Shown here one piece after another: positions 44,413 to 53,211 of a stretch of DNA of 64,000 bases. The position numbers and the translations under genes were made by a program. Source of the stretch: Beutenbergia cavernae DSM 12333 (GTDB taxonomy: Bacteria > Actinomycetota > Actinomycetes > Actinomycetales > Beutenbergiaceae); assembly GCF_000023105.1 (NCBI RefSeq), contig NC_012669.1, positions 3,163,025-3,227,024 on the forward strand. The letters are read 5' to 3'. Within the stretch, counting starts at the first letter, position 1, and the number at the start of each line of letters is the position of its first letter. Below the pieces are notes generated by a model, which made no database searches, was not told the origin of the DNA, and saw only the letters and a program-made list of their open reading frames with translations.

Positions 44413-45312
44413 ATGCCAGAGCTGCCGGAGGTCGACGCTCTCGGCGAGTTCCTGCGGGAACGCGTCGTGGGGCGCGAGATCGTCGCCGTCCACATCGCCC
44501 AGATCGGCGCCCTGAAGACGTTCGACCCGCCGCTCACCGACCTGGTCGGGCGCACCGTCACCGGCGTGGAGCGGCACGGGAAGTGGCTCGACCTCGCGCT
44601 CGGGCGGCGCGGCGATGCCGATGACGGCGAACCGCACCTCGTCTTCCACCTCGCCAAGGCGGGATGGTTGCGCTGGAAGGACGAGATGCCGCCCGCGTCC
44701 ACGCCCGCGGGTCGTCCCATGGGCCGGCGCGCGGGGCCGCTCGCGCTGCGGGTGTGGCTCGACGACGGCGCCGGCTTCGACCTCACGGAGGCCGGCACGC
44801 GCAAGCGGCTCGCCGTGCACGTGGTCGGCTCGCCGGAGGAGGTCGGACCGATCGCGAGCCTCGGCTTCGACCCTCGCTCCGAGCTGACCGCCGAACGCCT
44901 GGGGGCGGCGCTGCGGACGCGCAACCAGCAGCTGAAGGGCGCCCTGCGGGACCAGACGCTGGTCGCCGGGATCGGCAACGCCTACTCGGACGAGATCCTG
45001 CACGCGGCGCGGATGTCCCCGTTCACGCTGACGAAGTCGCTGACGGACGACGACGTCGCTCGCCTCACGGACGCGACCCGCCAGGTGCTCGACGCCGCCG
45101 TCGCGGCCGCGAGCGGGAAGCCGGCGGCCGAGCTCAAGGACGCGAAGCGCCGAGGCATGGCCGTCCACGGGCGGACCGGCGAGACGTGCCCGGTGTGCGG
45201 CGACGTCGTCCGCGAGGTCTCCTTCGCGGACCGCAGCCTGCAGTACTGCGCCACGTGCCAGACCGGCGGCGTGCCCCTGGCGGACCGCAGGATGTCGAAG
45301 CTCCTGCGCTAG
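44413..45312 (+). CDS. Fpg/Nei-family DNA glycosylase/AP lyase
   Basis: 299 residues. The N-terminal MPELPEV supplies the catalytic Pro2 and Glu3, so the start must be the ATG at 44413 and not the one at 44404. Later motifs are GIGNAYSDEILHAARMSP (helix-two-turn-helix) and a C-terminal zinc finger CPVC...CATC. It excises oxidised bases and cuts the abasic site. CACAAT ends 7 bases before the ATG, suggesting a leaderless message. Its preference (8-oxoguanine or oxidised pyrimidines) cannot be told from the sequence. Confidence 0.92.
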   Translation: MPELPEVDALGEFLRERVVGREIVAVHIAQIGALKTFDPPLTDLVGRTVTGVERHGKWLDLALGRRGDADDGEPHLVFHLAKAGWLRWKDEMPPASTPAGRPMGRRAGPLALRVWLDDGAGFDLTEAGTRKRLAVHVVGSPEEVGPIASLGFDPRSELTAERLGAALRTRNQQLKGALRDQTLVAGIGNAYSDEILHAARMSPFTLTKSLTDDDVARLTDATRQVLDAAVAAASGKPAAELKDAKRRGMAVHGRTGETCPVCGDVVREVSFADRSLQYCATCQTGGVPLADRRMSKLLR

Positions 45313-45337
45313 CGGGTCGGTCCGCCGCCGCCCGCCG

Positions 45338-45389
45338 CCGTGTCATCCGCTGCGGAGCCTTCCTCGTCTCTCCGCAACGGATGACACGG
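45338..45389. terminator. Convergent-end hairpin
   Basis: Arms 45338-45357 and 45370-45389 pair at 19 of 20 positions around a 12-base loop, between the convergent DNA glycosylase and permease genes. Flanking GCCCGCC/GGCGGG extends the pairing. No U-tract. Confidence 0.65.
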
Positions 45390-45404
45390 GCGGGTCGGGC
45401 CGGG

Positions 45405-46319
45405 CTACTGCCCGCCGAGGCCGGTCGTCGCCACGCCGCGCACGATCTGCCGCTGGAACAGCATGAACACCACGAGCAGCGGGAGCGCCGCGAGCATCGC
45501 GGAGGCCATCGTGCGGGCGTACTGCAGCCCGTACGTCTCGGTGACGGTCGCGATGCCCACCGGGATCGTCATGAGCGCCGAGTCGGTCGTCACGATGAAC
45601 GGCCACAGGAAGTTGTTCCACGCGCCGATGAACGTGAAGATCGCGACGGCCACGAGGATGGACTTCGACAGCGGGACGGCGATCGTGAAGAACGTCCGCC
45701 ACGGTCCCGCGCCGTCCACGCGGGCGGCGTCGAGCAGCTCGCTGGGGATGCCGTCGAAGAACTTCTTGAGGATGAACACCATCACGGGCGCCACGACCTG
45801 CGGGAGGATGATGCCCGCGTACGTGTCGACCATCTGGAAGGCCAGCATCTGCTGGAACAGGGGCACGATGAGGATCTGCCCCGGCACCATGATCGACGCC
45901 ACGGTGAGCGCCAGAGCGAACGCCCGCCCACGGAACATGGTGCGGGAGAACGCGTAGCCGGCCATCGCGGAGACGACCACGGTGATCAGTGTGACGAGCA
46001 CCGCGGTGATGACCGAGTTCAGCATCCAGATCGGCAGGTCGCCCTTCGTCAGGACGTTGGTGTACGCCTGGAGCGACCACCCGCTCGCGGGCCAGACCGT
46101 GGCCGCGCTGGCGGCGTCCTGCTCGGTCTTGAACGACGTGATGATCGCCCAGGCGAACGGCAGGAGCCAGACGAGCGTCATGAGCACGAGCGCGATGACG
46201 GCCAGTGTCCGGGCGGACGCGCTGGACCCGAGCAGGAGTCGGGTCGCGCGGCGGTTGTCCGCGCCGCGGATCGCGCGACGTGTCGCGACCTCGGGCAGGA
46301 CGAGCGATGCGGTCGCCAT
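45405..46319 (-). CDS. Carbohydrate ABC transporter permease, MalG type
   Basis: 304 residues with six predicted membrane segments (first TLAVIALVLMTLVWLLPFAW) and the EAA loop LDAARVDGAGPWRTFFTIAV. Last gene of the leftward operon binding protein - MalF-type - MalG-type; the two permease genes are a single base apart. It forms the channel of an importer presumed to take up a galactoside or similar glycoside because the locus ends with a GH2 hydrolase under the same operator. Confidence 0.88.
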   Translation of the reverse strand: MATASLVLPEVATRRAIRGADNRRATRLLLGSSASARTLAVIALVLMTLVWLLPFAWAIITSFKTEQDAASAATVWPASGWSLQAYTNVLTKGDLPIWMLNSVITAVLVTLITVVVSAMAGYAFSRTMFRGRAFALALTVASIMVPGQILIVPLFQQMLAFQMVDTYAGIILPQVVAPVMVFILKKFFDGIPSELLDAARVDGAGPWRTFFTIAVPLSKSILVAVAIFTFIGAWNNFLWPFIVTTDSALMTIPVGIATVTETYGLQYARTMASAMLAALPLLVVFMLFQRQIVRGVATTGLGGQ

Positions 46320-46320
46320 G

Positions 46321-47277
46321 TCAGGCCTCCTTCCGTCGGTTGAACAGCTGGATGAGCGACAGCACGATGATCAGCGCGAAGAAGATGTACGAGATCGCCG
46401 AGGCGTAGCCCAGCCGGTAGTTCACGAAGCCGGTGTCGTAGATGTAGAGCAGCGTGGAGCGGGTGGTTCCCGCCGGACCGCCGCCGGTGAGCAGGTAGAT
46501 CTGGTCGAAGACCTTGAGCGAGGCCAGGACCTGCAGGATCAGCACGAGCCACGTGGTCCGGCCGAGCTGCGGGATGGTCACGGAGAAGAGACGCCGCCAG
46601 GCGCCCGCGCCGTCGATCGCCGCCGCCTCGTACAGGTGCTCCGGGATCGCCTGCAGCGCGGCGAGGTACAGCAGGAAGTTGAAGCCGACCGTCCACCAGA
46701 CGGTGACGAGGGCGATCGACCACATCGCGAACCGCTCGTCGGTCAGCCATCCGACGGGATCCAGTCCCAGGTTGCCGAGCCAGGTGTTGAACAGCCCCAG
46801 GTCCGGCTGGAACATCCAGCCCCACACCTGCGTCACCACGGCGACGGGCAGGAGGAACGACGCGAAGAACGCGAATCGCCACAGCCACTGGCCCGGGAGC
46901 CCGGTGAACACCAGCAGCGCCATGACGAGGGCGACGATCACCAGGGGGATCGTGCTGATGACCGTGAAGAAGACGGTCTGCCAGAGCGTCTGCCAGACCT
47001 GCGCGTCCCCGAACGCCTCGATGTAGTTCTCGAGGCCGACGAGCCCGGGGTTCGTGCCGATCAGCGTGCGGTCCGTGAAGCTCATCCAGAGGCCGTACAC
47101 GATCGGCCAGATCAGGAAGAGCAGGAAGACGATCGCGAACGGGGCCAGGAACCAGTACCCGCTCAGTCCGCTGTGGAGGCGCTGGGCGCGGCGCTCGGCC
47201 TCACGTTCGGCCCGACGGCGGGACTTGCGGACGTCGGCGGAGGGCGGTACGGCGGCTGTGGAAGTGGTGGCGCTCAT
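46321..47277 (-). CDS. Carbohydrate ABC transporter permease, MalF type
   Basis: 318 residues. A charged cytoplasmic N-terminus (SRRRAEREAERRAQRLHSG), a first membrane segment (YWFLAPFAIVFLLFLIWPIV) and the EAA loop YEAAAIDGAGAWRRLFSVTI. It begins 13 bases after the binding-protein stop with an AGGAGAG ribosome site. It pairs with the next permease. No ATPase gene is in this operon. Confidence 0.88.
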   Translation of the reverse strand: MSATTSTAAVPPSADVRKSRRRAEREAERRAQRLHSGLSGYWFLAPFAIVFLLFLIWPIVYGLWMSFTDRTLIGTNPGLVGLENYIEAFGDAQVWQTLWQTVFFTVISTIPLVIVALVMALLVFTGLPGQWLWRFAFFASFLLPVAVVTQVWGWMFQPDLGLFNTWLGNLGLDPVGWLTDERFAMWSIALVTVWWTVGFNFLLYLAALQAIPEHLYEAAAIDGAGAWRRLFSVTIPQLGRTTWLVLILQVLASLKVFDQIYLLTGGGPAGTTRSTLLYIYDTGFVNYRLGYASAISYIFFALIIVLSLIQLFNRRKEA

Positions 47278-47290
47278 GTGTCTCTCCTTC

Positions 47291-48646
47291 CTACGCCGGT
47301 GCCGGCGTCGCGAGGAACGTGTTCATCTCGCGGATCATGGTGTCGACGGAGTCGCGGGCGCTTCCCAGCCCCTGGAGCGCCGTCTGCATCGCCTGGCACA
47401 TCCGGTTCTGGAAGTCGCTGCCGGACCCCGCGAACCAGACGGGCGGGTCGAGGAAGATCGACTCCGCGGCCTGCGCGTAGTTGCTCTGCGGCACGAGGTC
47501 CTGGTACTCCGGCGACTCCACCACCGGGATGAGGGATGGGATGTGCCCGGCCCCGGCCCACGTCAGACCTTGCTTGAGGATCGCCCCGAGGACCTCGTAC
47601 GTGGCCTCGCGCCGCGCCGGGTTCGGCGTCAGCTGGCGCGGGAGCACGTAGCTGTGCGAGTCGCCGAATGCGGCGGGGGTGCCGAACATGACCGGCACCG
47701 GGGAGCCACCGAGGTCCGGGAACGCGCCCTGGAGGCTCGTCTTCTCCCACACGCCGGAGAGGATGAGTCCGGCCTGCTCGGTGGTGAAGTTCGCGATCGC
47801 GCTCCCGTAGTCGCTGTTCGGCGCCGCGACGGTGCCGTCGAGCATCGACTGCATGAACTCGAGGAGCTCGACCGCCGTGCCGTCGTCGAACCCGACATCC
47901 TGGCCGGGCGTGAAGTCGTACTCCGCCCCGGACTGCCCGTACAGACCCCAGAAGAGGCGCCACGCCTGGGCGGGGTCGCTGAGGTACCCGTAGGCGATGC
48001 CCTGGGCACCCGTGACGTCGGCCATCGCACGCCCGGCGTCGAGGAACTCGTCCGGGCTCGTGATCTCGATGAGCGTGCCGTCCGGGTTGAGCAGGCCGGC
48101 GGGCTCAGCGATCGCGGGGTTGTAGAACGTGATGAACGGGTGGGTGTCCAGGGGCAGCGCGTACATCTCGTCCTGGAACAGGCACCGTTCGAAGAGTGCG
48201 GCGGGGATGTCGGACTCGCGGATCCCCACCTGCTCGAGCATGTCCATGTCGAACGGCTCGAGCAGCCCACCCGGCGCGTACCCGATGAGACGGGACAGGT
48301 GCATGACGGCGGCCTCGGGAGCCCGCCCCCCGGTCGAGGCCATGGCGAGCTTCGTGTAGTACGGCGCTCCCCAGGCCAGGGTCGTGCGATCGATGGAGAT
48401 GTCGGGCAGCTCCACGCGGACCTCGTCGACGATCTCCCCCATGATCTGGCCGTCGGAGCCACCCAACAGGTCCCAGATCCGGACCAGGGTTCCCGATGTC
48501 GCTGCCCCTGCGATGCTTCCGGCGCAGCTCGACAGACTGCCTGCCGCGACCAGTGCCCCCGCCCCCAGCGTGCCTTGCATCATCGTTCGTCGGCTGGGTC
48601 CGCGTGCCCCGGGATCCGGGGCTCGCTCGGCGGTGCCGTGGGTCAT
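47291..48646 (-). CDS. Extracellular sugar-binding lipoprotein (Tat-type signal)
   Basis: 451 residues. Twin-arginine region PSRRTMMQGTLGAGAL and lipobox LSSC give an exported, lipid-anchored binding protein. The mature part begins LVRIWDLLGGSDGQIMGEIV, a CUT1 extracellular binding fold. The ATG at 48646 has GAGGAGG 6-12 bases upstream, which rejects longer starts that run through the promoter. It is controlled from the intergenic region with the divergent LacI gene. Confidence 0.87.
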   Translation of the reverse strand: MTHGTAERAPDPGARGPSRRTMMQGTLGAGALVAAGSLSSCAGSIAGAATSGTLVRIWDLLGGSDGQIMGEIVDEVRVELPDISIDRTTLAWGAPYYTKLAMASTGGRAPEAAVMHLSRLIGYAPGGLLEPFDMDMLEQVGIRESDIPAALFERCLFQDEMYALPLDTHPFITFYNPAIAEPAGLLNPDGTLIEITSPDEFLDAGRAMADVTGAQGIAYGYLSDPAQAWRLFWGLYGQSGAEYDFTPGQDVGFDDGTAVELLEFMQSMLDGTVAAPNSDYGSAIANFTTEQAGLILSGVWEKTSLQGAFPDLGGSPVPVMFGTPAAFGDSHSYVLPRQLTPNPARREATYEVLGAILKQGLTWAGAGHIPSLIPVVESPEYQDLVPQSNYAQAAESIFLDPPVWFAGSGSDFQNRMCQAMQTALQGLGSARDSVDTMIREMNTFLATPAPA

Positions 48647-48698
48647 CGTCGACCTCCTCGCTGGTGCGGTTCGCGTCGTCGCGGACCGCCATCCCGAT

Positions 48699-48740
48699 TC
48701 TAACGTTGCACACAGTGATGTACGGCACACTTCGTGTCAA
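48699..48740 (-). promoter_or_regulatory. Importer promoter with AACGTT operator
   Basis: Minus strand TTGACA (48735-48740), 17-base spacer, CACTGT (48712-48717), then TCTAACGTTGCA (48699-48710), which shares 9 of 12 bases with the perfect palindrome at 49964-49975. A repressor at this place would block initiation or early elongation of the importer operon. Confidence 0.62.
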
Positions 48741-48752
48741 GGAGGCGCTTCG

Positions 48753-49871
48753 ATGGATCACACCCCAGGTCAGGAGCCGGTCAAGCAGGGCACCGCTCTC
48801 GACCCGTTACCCCTGCCCGGACCACCCCGCAGACCCGGGATCAAGGACGTCGCCGCCCTGGCCGGGGTCTCGTGGAAGACGGTCTCGAACGTCATCAACG
48901 GGTCGGCCCCGGTCCGGGAGCAGACCCGCGCGCGCGTGGAGGCCGCCGTCGCGGAGCTCGGGTACCGCCCGAACCTCTCCGGCCGCCACCTGCGGCAGGG
49001 GCGCAGCCACCTGCTCGCGCTCGCGTTCCCCGAGATCCGCAACCCGTACTTCGCGGACCTCGCGCACGCGGTGATCCTGACGGCGCAGGAGCACGGATAC
49101 ACGGTGCTCATCGACGAGACGTTCGCCGACGCCGGCCGCGAGCGTGTCGTGGCCGAGGGGTTCCATGTGCACCTGCTCGACGGCGTGTTGTTCTCCCCGC
49201 AGGCGCTGGCGCTGCACGACGTCGTCGCCGTGCGCGGGAACCTGCCGATGGTGATGATCGGCGAGCACGCCCTCCCCGCCCGGGGCGAGCCCGCCGTCGT
49301 CGACCACGTGGTCATCGACAACACCGCGTCCGCGCGGGAGGCGACCGCGCACCTGCTGGAGACCGGCCGACGGCGGATCGCGTTCCTGGGCGGGGAGGCC
49401 GGGCTCTCGTCGGGCACCGGTGCGCTGCGCCGCGCCGGCTACGAGGCAGCGCTCAACGCGGCCGGCCTGACCGCCACCTCGACGTTCCTCGCGGCGCAGT
49501 ACACGCGCCCGGTCGGCGCGGCGACGGTGTCGGCGGGCATCGCGGCGTTCCAGGGTCCCGACGCGATCGACGCGCTCCTGTGCGCGAACGACCAGCTCGC
49601 GGTCGGCGCCATGCACGCGCTGCGCGAGGCGGGGCTGCGCGTGCCGCAGGACGTCGCCGTGCTCGGCTGGGACGACATCGAGGAGGGGCGCTACTCCCAC
49701 CCGACCCTCACGAGCGTGTCGCCGGACGTGGAGGCGCTGGCCCAGCTCGCCGTCGAGCTGCTCGTGTCGCGGATCGAGGGTTCGCGCGAGCCGCCGCGTG
49801 TGCACATCGTCGCCCACACGCTCGAGGTGCGGGAGAGCACGGCACCGGCGACACCCGCGCCGACCGCGTGA
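48753..49871 (+). CDS. LacI-family transcriptional regulator
   Basis: 372 residues; the N-terminal 28 residues (Pro-rich) precede the helix-turn-helix GIKDVAALAGVSWKTVSNVI and hinge YRPNLSGRHLRQGRSH. The effector domain ends GWDDIEEGRYSHPTLTSV. It lies between the importer and a GH2 gene, both of which have AACGTT-centred sites in front. AAGGAGG precedes the ATG. It likely represses both until a galactoside-type inducer binds; the inducer is unknown. Confidence 0.87.
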   Translation: MDHTPGQEPVKQGTALDPLPLPGPPRRPGIKDVAALAGVSWKTVSNVINGSAPVREQTRARVEAAVAELGYRPNLSGRHLRQGRSHLLALAFPEIRNPYFADLAHAVILTAQEHGYTVLIDETFADAGRERVVAEGFHVHLLDGVLFSPQALALHDVVAVRGNLPMVMIGEHALPARGEPAVVDHVVIDNTASAREATAHLLETGRRRIAFLGGEAGLSSGTGALRRAGYEAALNAAGLTATSTFLAAQYTRPVGAATVSAGIAAFQGPDAIDALLCANDQLAVGAMHALREAGLRVPQDVAVLGWDDIEEGRYSHPTLTSVSPDVEALAQLAVELLVSRIEGSREPPRVHIVAHTLEVRESTAPATPAPTA

Positions 49872-49963
49872 ACCGCCCAGGTCCGGAGCGAACCAGCGGT
49901 CTCGTGTGCTGGGCCCGGTGCCGCCGCCCGCAGCGGCGCCGGTATGCTGGTCCCGCCCTCGTC

Positions 49964-49975
49964 TACAACGTTGTA
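49964..49975. promoter_or_regulatory. LacI-type operator TACAACGTTGTA
   Basis: A perfect 12-bp palindrome 15 bases downstream of a TATGCT hexamer (49943-49948) and 14 bases before the GH2 ATG, a roadblock position. It shares its core with the site at 48699-48710. Confidence 0.78.
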
Positions 49976-49989
49976 CCTCAGGAGTACGC

Positions 49990-51834
49990 ATGAGCTTGCC
50001 CACCAGCGACGTCCCCCGTCCCGAGTACCCCCGCCCCCAGATGGTCCGGCCCGACTGGCTCAACCTCAACGGCACCTGGCAGTTCGAGATCGACGGCGGC
50101 GACTCGGGTCTCGAGCGCGGCCTGGTCGAGAGCGACCTGGCCGGCGAGATCACCGTGCCGTTCGCTCCGGAGTCGGAGCTGTCCGGCGTCGGGAACGTCG
50201 ACTTCATGGAGGCGGTCTGGTACCGCCGCACCGTCACGATCCCCGCCGACTGGGCCGGGAAGAAGGCGCTGCTGCACTTCGGCGCCGTCGACCACGACAC
50301 CACGGTGTGGGTGAACGGCACCGAGGTGGTGCGCCACCGCGGCGGGTTCTCCCCGTTCACCGCCGACCTCGACGGCGTCGCTGCGCCGGGCGAGGAGGCG
50401 ACGATCGTCGTCCGCGCCCGCGACCCCCGGCACACGCCGCAGGCCCGCGGCAAGCAGGCCACGAAGTTCATCAACTCGGAGTGCAACTACACGCGCACCA
50501 CCGGGATCTGGCAGACCGTGTGGCTCGAGCCGGTGCCGCACGTGCACCTGCGCCGTCCGCGCATCACGCCCGACGTCGCGACCAGCTCGTTCACGGTCGT
50601 CGCGCCGCTCTCCAACAACCGGCCGGGCTTCTCCGTGCGGGTCACGGTGGGCGACGCCGACGGCGCGATCGCCACCGCGACCGCCCGTGCCGACGTCGAC
50701 CTGGCGCCCTCGCTGCGGCTGGAGGTGCCCGCGGACCGCGTGCACCTGTGGTCCGCTGGTGACGGGCACCTGTACGACGTCACGGTCGAGCTGCTGGACG
50801 CCGACGGCGCCGTGGTCGACGCCGTCGACTCCTACGCCGGCCTGCGGTCGGTCTCGATCGACGGCAAGCGCATCCTCATCAACGGCAAGCCCGTCTTCCA
50901 GCGCCTCGTGCTCGACCAGGGCTACTACCCCGACGGCATCATGACGGCGCCGACGGACGACGCGCTGGTCCGCGACATCGAGCTCAGCCTCGAGGCCGGG
51001 TTCAACGGCGCGCGCCTGCACCAGAAGGTGTTCGAGGAGCGCTTCCTCTACCACGCGGACCGCCTCGGCTACCTCGTGTGGGGCGAGTTCGGCGACTGGG
51101 GGGTCGGCGGCGGCGGCCCGATCACCGACCACCAGCGCGTGACGGCGTCCTTCACCACGCAGTGGCTCGAGATCCTCGAGCGCGACGTCTCGCACCCGTC
51201 GATCGTCGGCTGGTGCCCGCTCAACGAGACGTGGCAGGTGCTGCACGACCGCATCACCGACCTCGACGACGTCATGCGCGGCATGTTCCTCGCGACGAAG
51301 CTCGCCGACCCGAGCCGGCCCGTGCTGGACACGTCCGGGTACTCCCACCGCGTGCTCGAGACCGACGTGTACGACTCGCACGACTACGAGCAGGACCCGG
51401 CGAAGTTCCGCGAGAACCAGGCCGGCCTCGCCGACGGGACGCCGTTCCTCAACACGCACGACGGCCGCACCATCTCGCAGGGCTACGCCGGCCAGCCGTA
51501 CTTCGTCAGCGAGTACGGCGGCATCTGGTGGAACCCGGAGGCCGCGGCGTCGGTCGACGGCACCGACCGGGCGGAGTCGTGGGGCTACGGCCAGCGCGTG
51601 CAGGACGAGGAGGAGTTCCAGGTCCGGTTCGCCGGGCTGACGGACGTCCTGCTCGACGACGAGGACATGTTCGGCTACTGCTACACGCAGCTGACCGACG
51701 TGTTCCAGGAGCAGAACGGCATCTACCGGTTCGACCGGAGCACGAAGCTCGACGTCGACCGGGTGCGCGCCGTGCAGCAGCGCGCGGCGGCGATCGAGCT
51801 GGCCGACGGGGCAACGGCCGACGCGACGGTCTGA
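49990..51834 (+). CDS. GH2-family glycoside hydrolase
   Basis: 614 residues, cytoplasmic (no signal). N-terminal jelly-roll sugar-binding domain (LNLNGTWQFEIDGGD; VWYRRTVTIPADW; VWVNGTEVVRHRGGFSPF), an immunoglobulin-like middle domain and a C-terminal TIM barrel. The acid/base is the Glu of WCPLNETW and the nucleophile probably the Glu of VSEYGG. This short GH2 type includes beta-galactosidases, beta-glucuronidases and others; the exact sugar is not resolved. It starts after CAGGAG and shares the operator of the neighbouring importer. Confidence 0.9.
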   Translation: MSLPTSDVPRPEYPRPQMVRPDWLNLNGTWQFEIDGGDSGLERGLVESDLAGEITVPFAPESELSGVGNVDFMEAVWYRRTVTIPADWAGKKALLHFGAVDHDTTVWVNGTEVVRHRGGFSPFTADLDGVAAPGEEATIVVRARDPRHTPQARGKQATKFINSECNYTRTTGIWQTVWLEPVPHVHLRRPRITPDVATSSFTVVAPLSNNRPGFSVRVTVGDADGAIATATARADVDLAPSLRLEVPADRVHLWSAGDGHLYDVTVELLDADGAVVDAVDSYAGLRSVSIDGKRILINGKPVFQRLVLDQGYYPDGIMTAPTDDALVRDIELSLEAGFNGARLHQKVFEERFLYHADRLGYLVWGEFGDWGVGGGGPITDHQRVTASFTTQWLEILERDVSHPSIVGWCPLNETWQVLHDRITDLDDVMRGMFLATKLADPSRPVLDTSGYSHRVLETDVYDSHDYEQDPAKFRENQAGLADGTPFLNTHDGRTISQGYAGQPYFVSEYGGIWWNPEAAASVDGTDRAESWGYGQRVQDEEEFQVRFAGLTDVLLDDEDMFGYCYTQLTDVFQEQNGIYRFDRSTKLDVDRVRAVQQRAAAIELADGATADATV

Positions 51835-51845
51835 GCAGGCGACCT

Positions 51846-51918
51846 CGCCGAGGTAGAACCCAGCGGCCGAGGTAGGAGCACCGAGCTCCTACCTCGGCCG
51901 CTCGCATCTACCTCGGCG
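51846..51918 (+). terminator. Nested double hairpin
   Basis: Inner perfect 18-bp stem (51862-51879 with 51885-51902, loop ACCGA) inside an outer perfect 12-bp stem (51846-51857 with 51907-51918). The word CCGAGGTAG occurs four times, twice in each orientation. It follows the GH2 gene and precedes the alditol oxidase gene. Confidence 0.72.
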
Positions 51919-51945
51919 CTCCCGGAAGCACGGCAGGATGAGCAC

Positions 51946-53211
51946 ATGACGCTGGAGCTCCTCGACGCCGGATCCGCCTGGGCCGGTCACCGCCGTTACG
52001 CCACCCGCGGCCTGGTCCGCCCGGCCAGCCACGCCGAGCTCGCGGACGTCGTCACCAGCGGCGAACCCGTGCGCGTGCTCGGCTCCCGGCACTCCTTCAA
52101 CGACCTCGCCGACTCGCCAGGCGTCCTCGTGAGCCTGGACGCGCTCGTGGGCGAGCCGGTCATCGACGAGGCACGGCGCACCGTCACCGTCGACGGGGCC
52201 ATGCGCTACGGCGAGCTCGCCGCCTTCCTGCACGCCCACGGCTGGGCGCTGCACGCGATGGCGTCGCTGCCGCACATCTCGGTCGCCGGGGCGATCGCGA
52301 CGGCGACCCACGGCTCGGGCGACACGGTCACCAACCTGGCGGGCGCCGTCGTCGGCCTGGATCTCCTCACGGCGGACGGCCGCCTGCACACGCTGGGCAC
52401 GGGTGACGGCGACCTCGCCGGTGCCGTCGTCTCGCTCGGCGCCCTCGGGGTCGTGACGAGCGTGACGATGCGGATCGAGCCCACGTACGACGTCGCACAG
52501 GTCGTGTGGGAGGGCCTCGGCTGGGACGTGCTCACGGCCGAGTTCGACACGCTCAGCTCGAGCGCGACGAGCGTCAGCGTCTTCACGACGTGGCGGGACG
52601 ACGTCGCCGGCGCCGTCTGGCAGAAGCACCGCACCGACGCCGCTCCCGCACGTGACCTCGCGGACCTGAGCGTGCGGCGCGCGACCACCCCGCACCACCC
52701 GATCCCCGGCGTCGACGCCGCGGCGTGCACGCAGCAGCTGGGCGTGCCCGGCCCGTGGCACGACCGGCTCCCCCACTTCCGTCTCGAGTTCACGCCGAGC
52801 GCCGGCGCCGAGCTGCAGAGCGAGTACCTCCTGCCGCGGGAGCACCTGCCGGCGGCGATCACCGCGCTGCGGTCGCTGGCCGACGACCTGCGCCGCCTCG
52901 TCCTCGTGACGGAGGTCCGCACCGTGGCCGCGGACGAGCTCTGGCTGAGCTCCGCGTACGGCCGCGACACGGTGGGGCTGCACTTCACGTGGGTCCAGGA
53001 CGTGCCGGCGGTCGAGGCGCTGCTCCCCCGGCTCGAGGCGGCGCTCGACGGGCTCGACGCCCGTCCGCACTGGGGCAAGCTGTTCGCCGCCGACGCCGCG
53101 ACGCTCGCGGCGCGGTACTCACGGTGGGACGACGCGCGGGCGCTCATCCGCCGGTACGACCCCGACGGCGTGTTCGCCAACCCCTACCTCCAGCGGGTCG
53201 GGCTGCGGTGA
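51946..53211 (+). CDS. aldO: Alditol oxidase (AldO-like, covalent FAD)
   Basis: 421 residues, nearly the length of Streptomyces coelicolor AldO. Matching motifs: VLGSRHSFND (His49, the likely covalent FAD site), MASLPHISVAGAIATATHGS, CTQQLGVPGPWHDRLPHFR, EFTPSAGAELQSEYLLPREH, VRTVAADELWLSSAYGRDTV and HWGKLF. It oxidises xylitol, sorbitol or similar polyols at C1, giving the aldose and hydrogen peroxide. No signal peptide. CAGGAT ends 6 bases before the ATG, fitting leaderless transcription. Its stop overlaps the next start (GTGA). Confidence 0.9.
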   Translation: MTLELLDAGSAWAGHRRYATRGLVRPASHAELADVVTSGEPVRVLGSRHSFNDLADSPGVLVSLDALVGEPVIDEARRTVTVDGAMRYGELAAFLHAHGWALHAMASLPHISVAGAIATATHGSGDTVTNLAGAVVGLDLLTADGRLHTLGTGDGDLAGAVVSLGALGVVTSVTMRIEPTYDVAQVVWEGLGWDVLTAEFDTLSSSATSVSVFTTWRDDVAGAVWQKHRTDAAPARDLADLSVRRATTPHHPIPGVDAAACTQQLGVPGPWHDRLPHFRLEFTPSAGAELQSEYLLPREHLPAAITALRSLADDLRRLVLVTEVRTVAADELWLSSAYGRDTVGLHFTWVQDVPAVEALLPRLEAALDGLDARPHWGKLFAADAATLAARYSRWDDARALIRRYDPDGVFANPYLQRVGLR

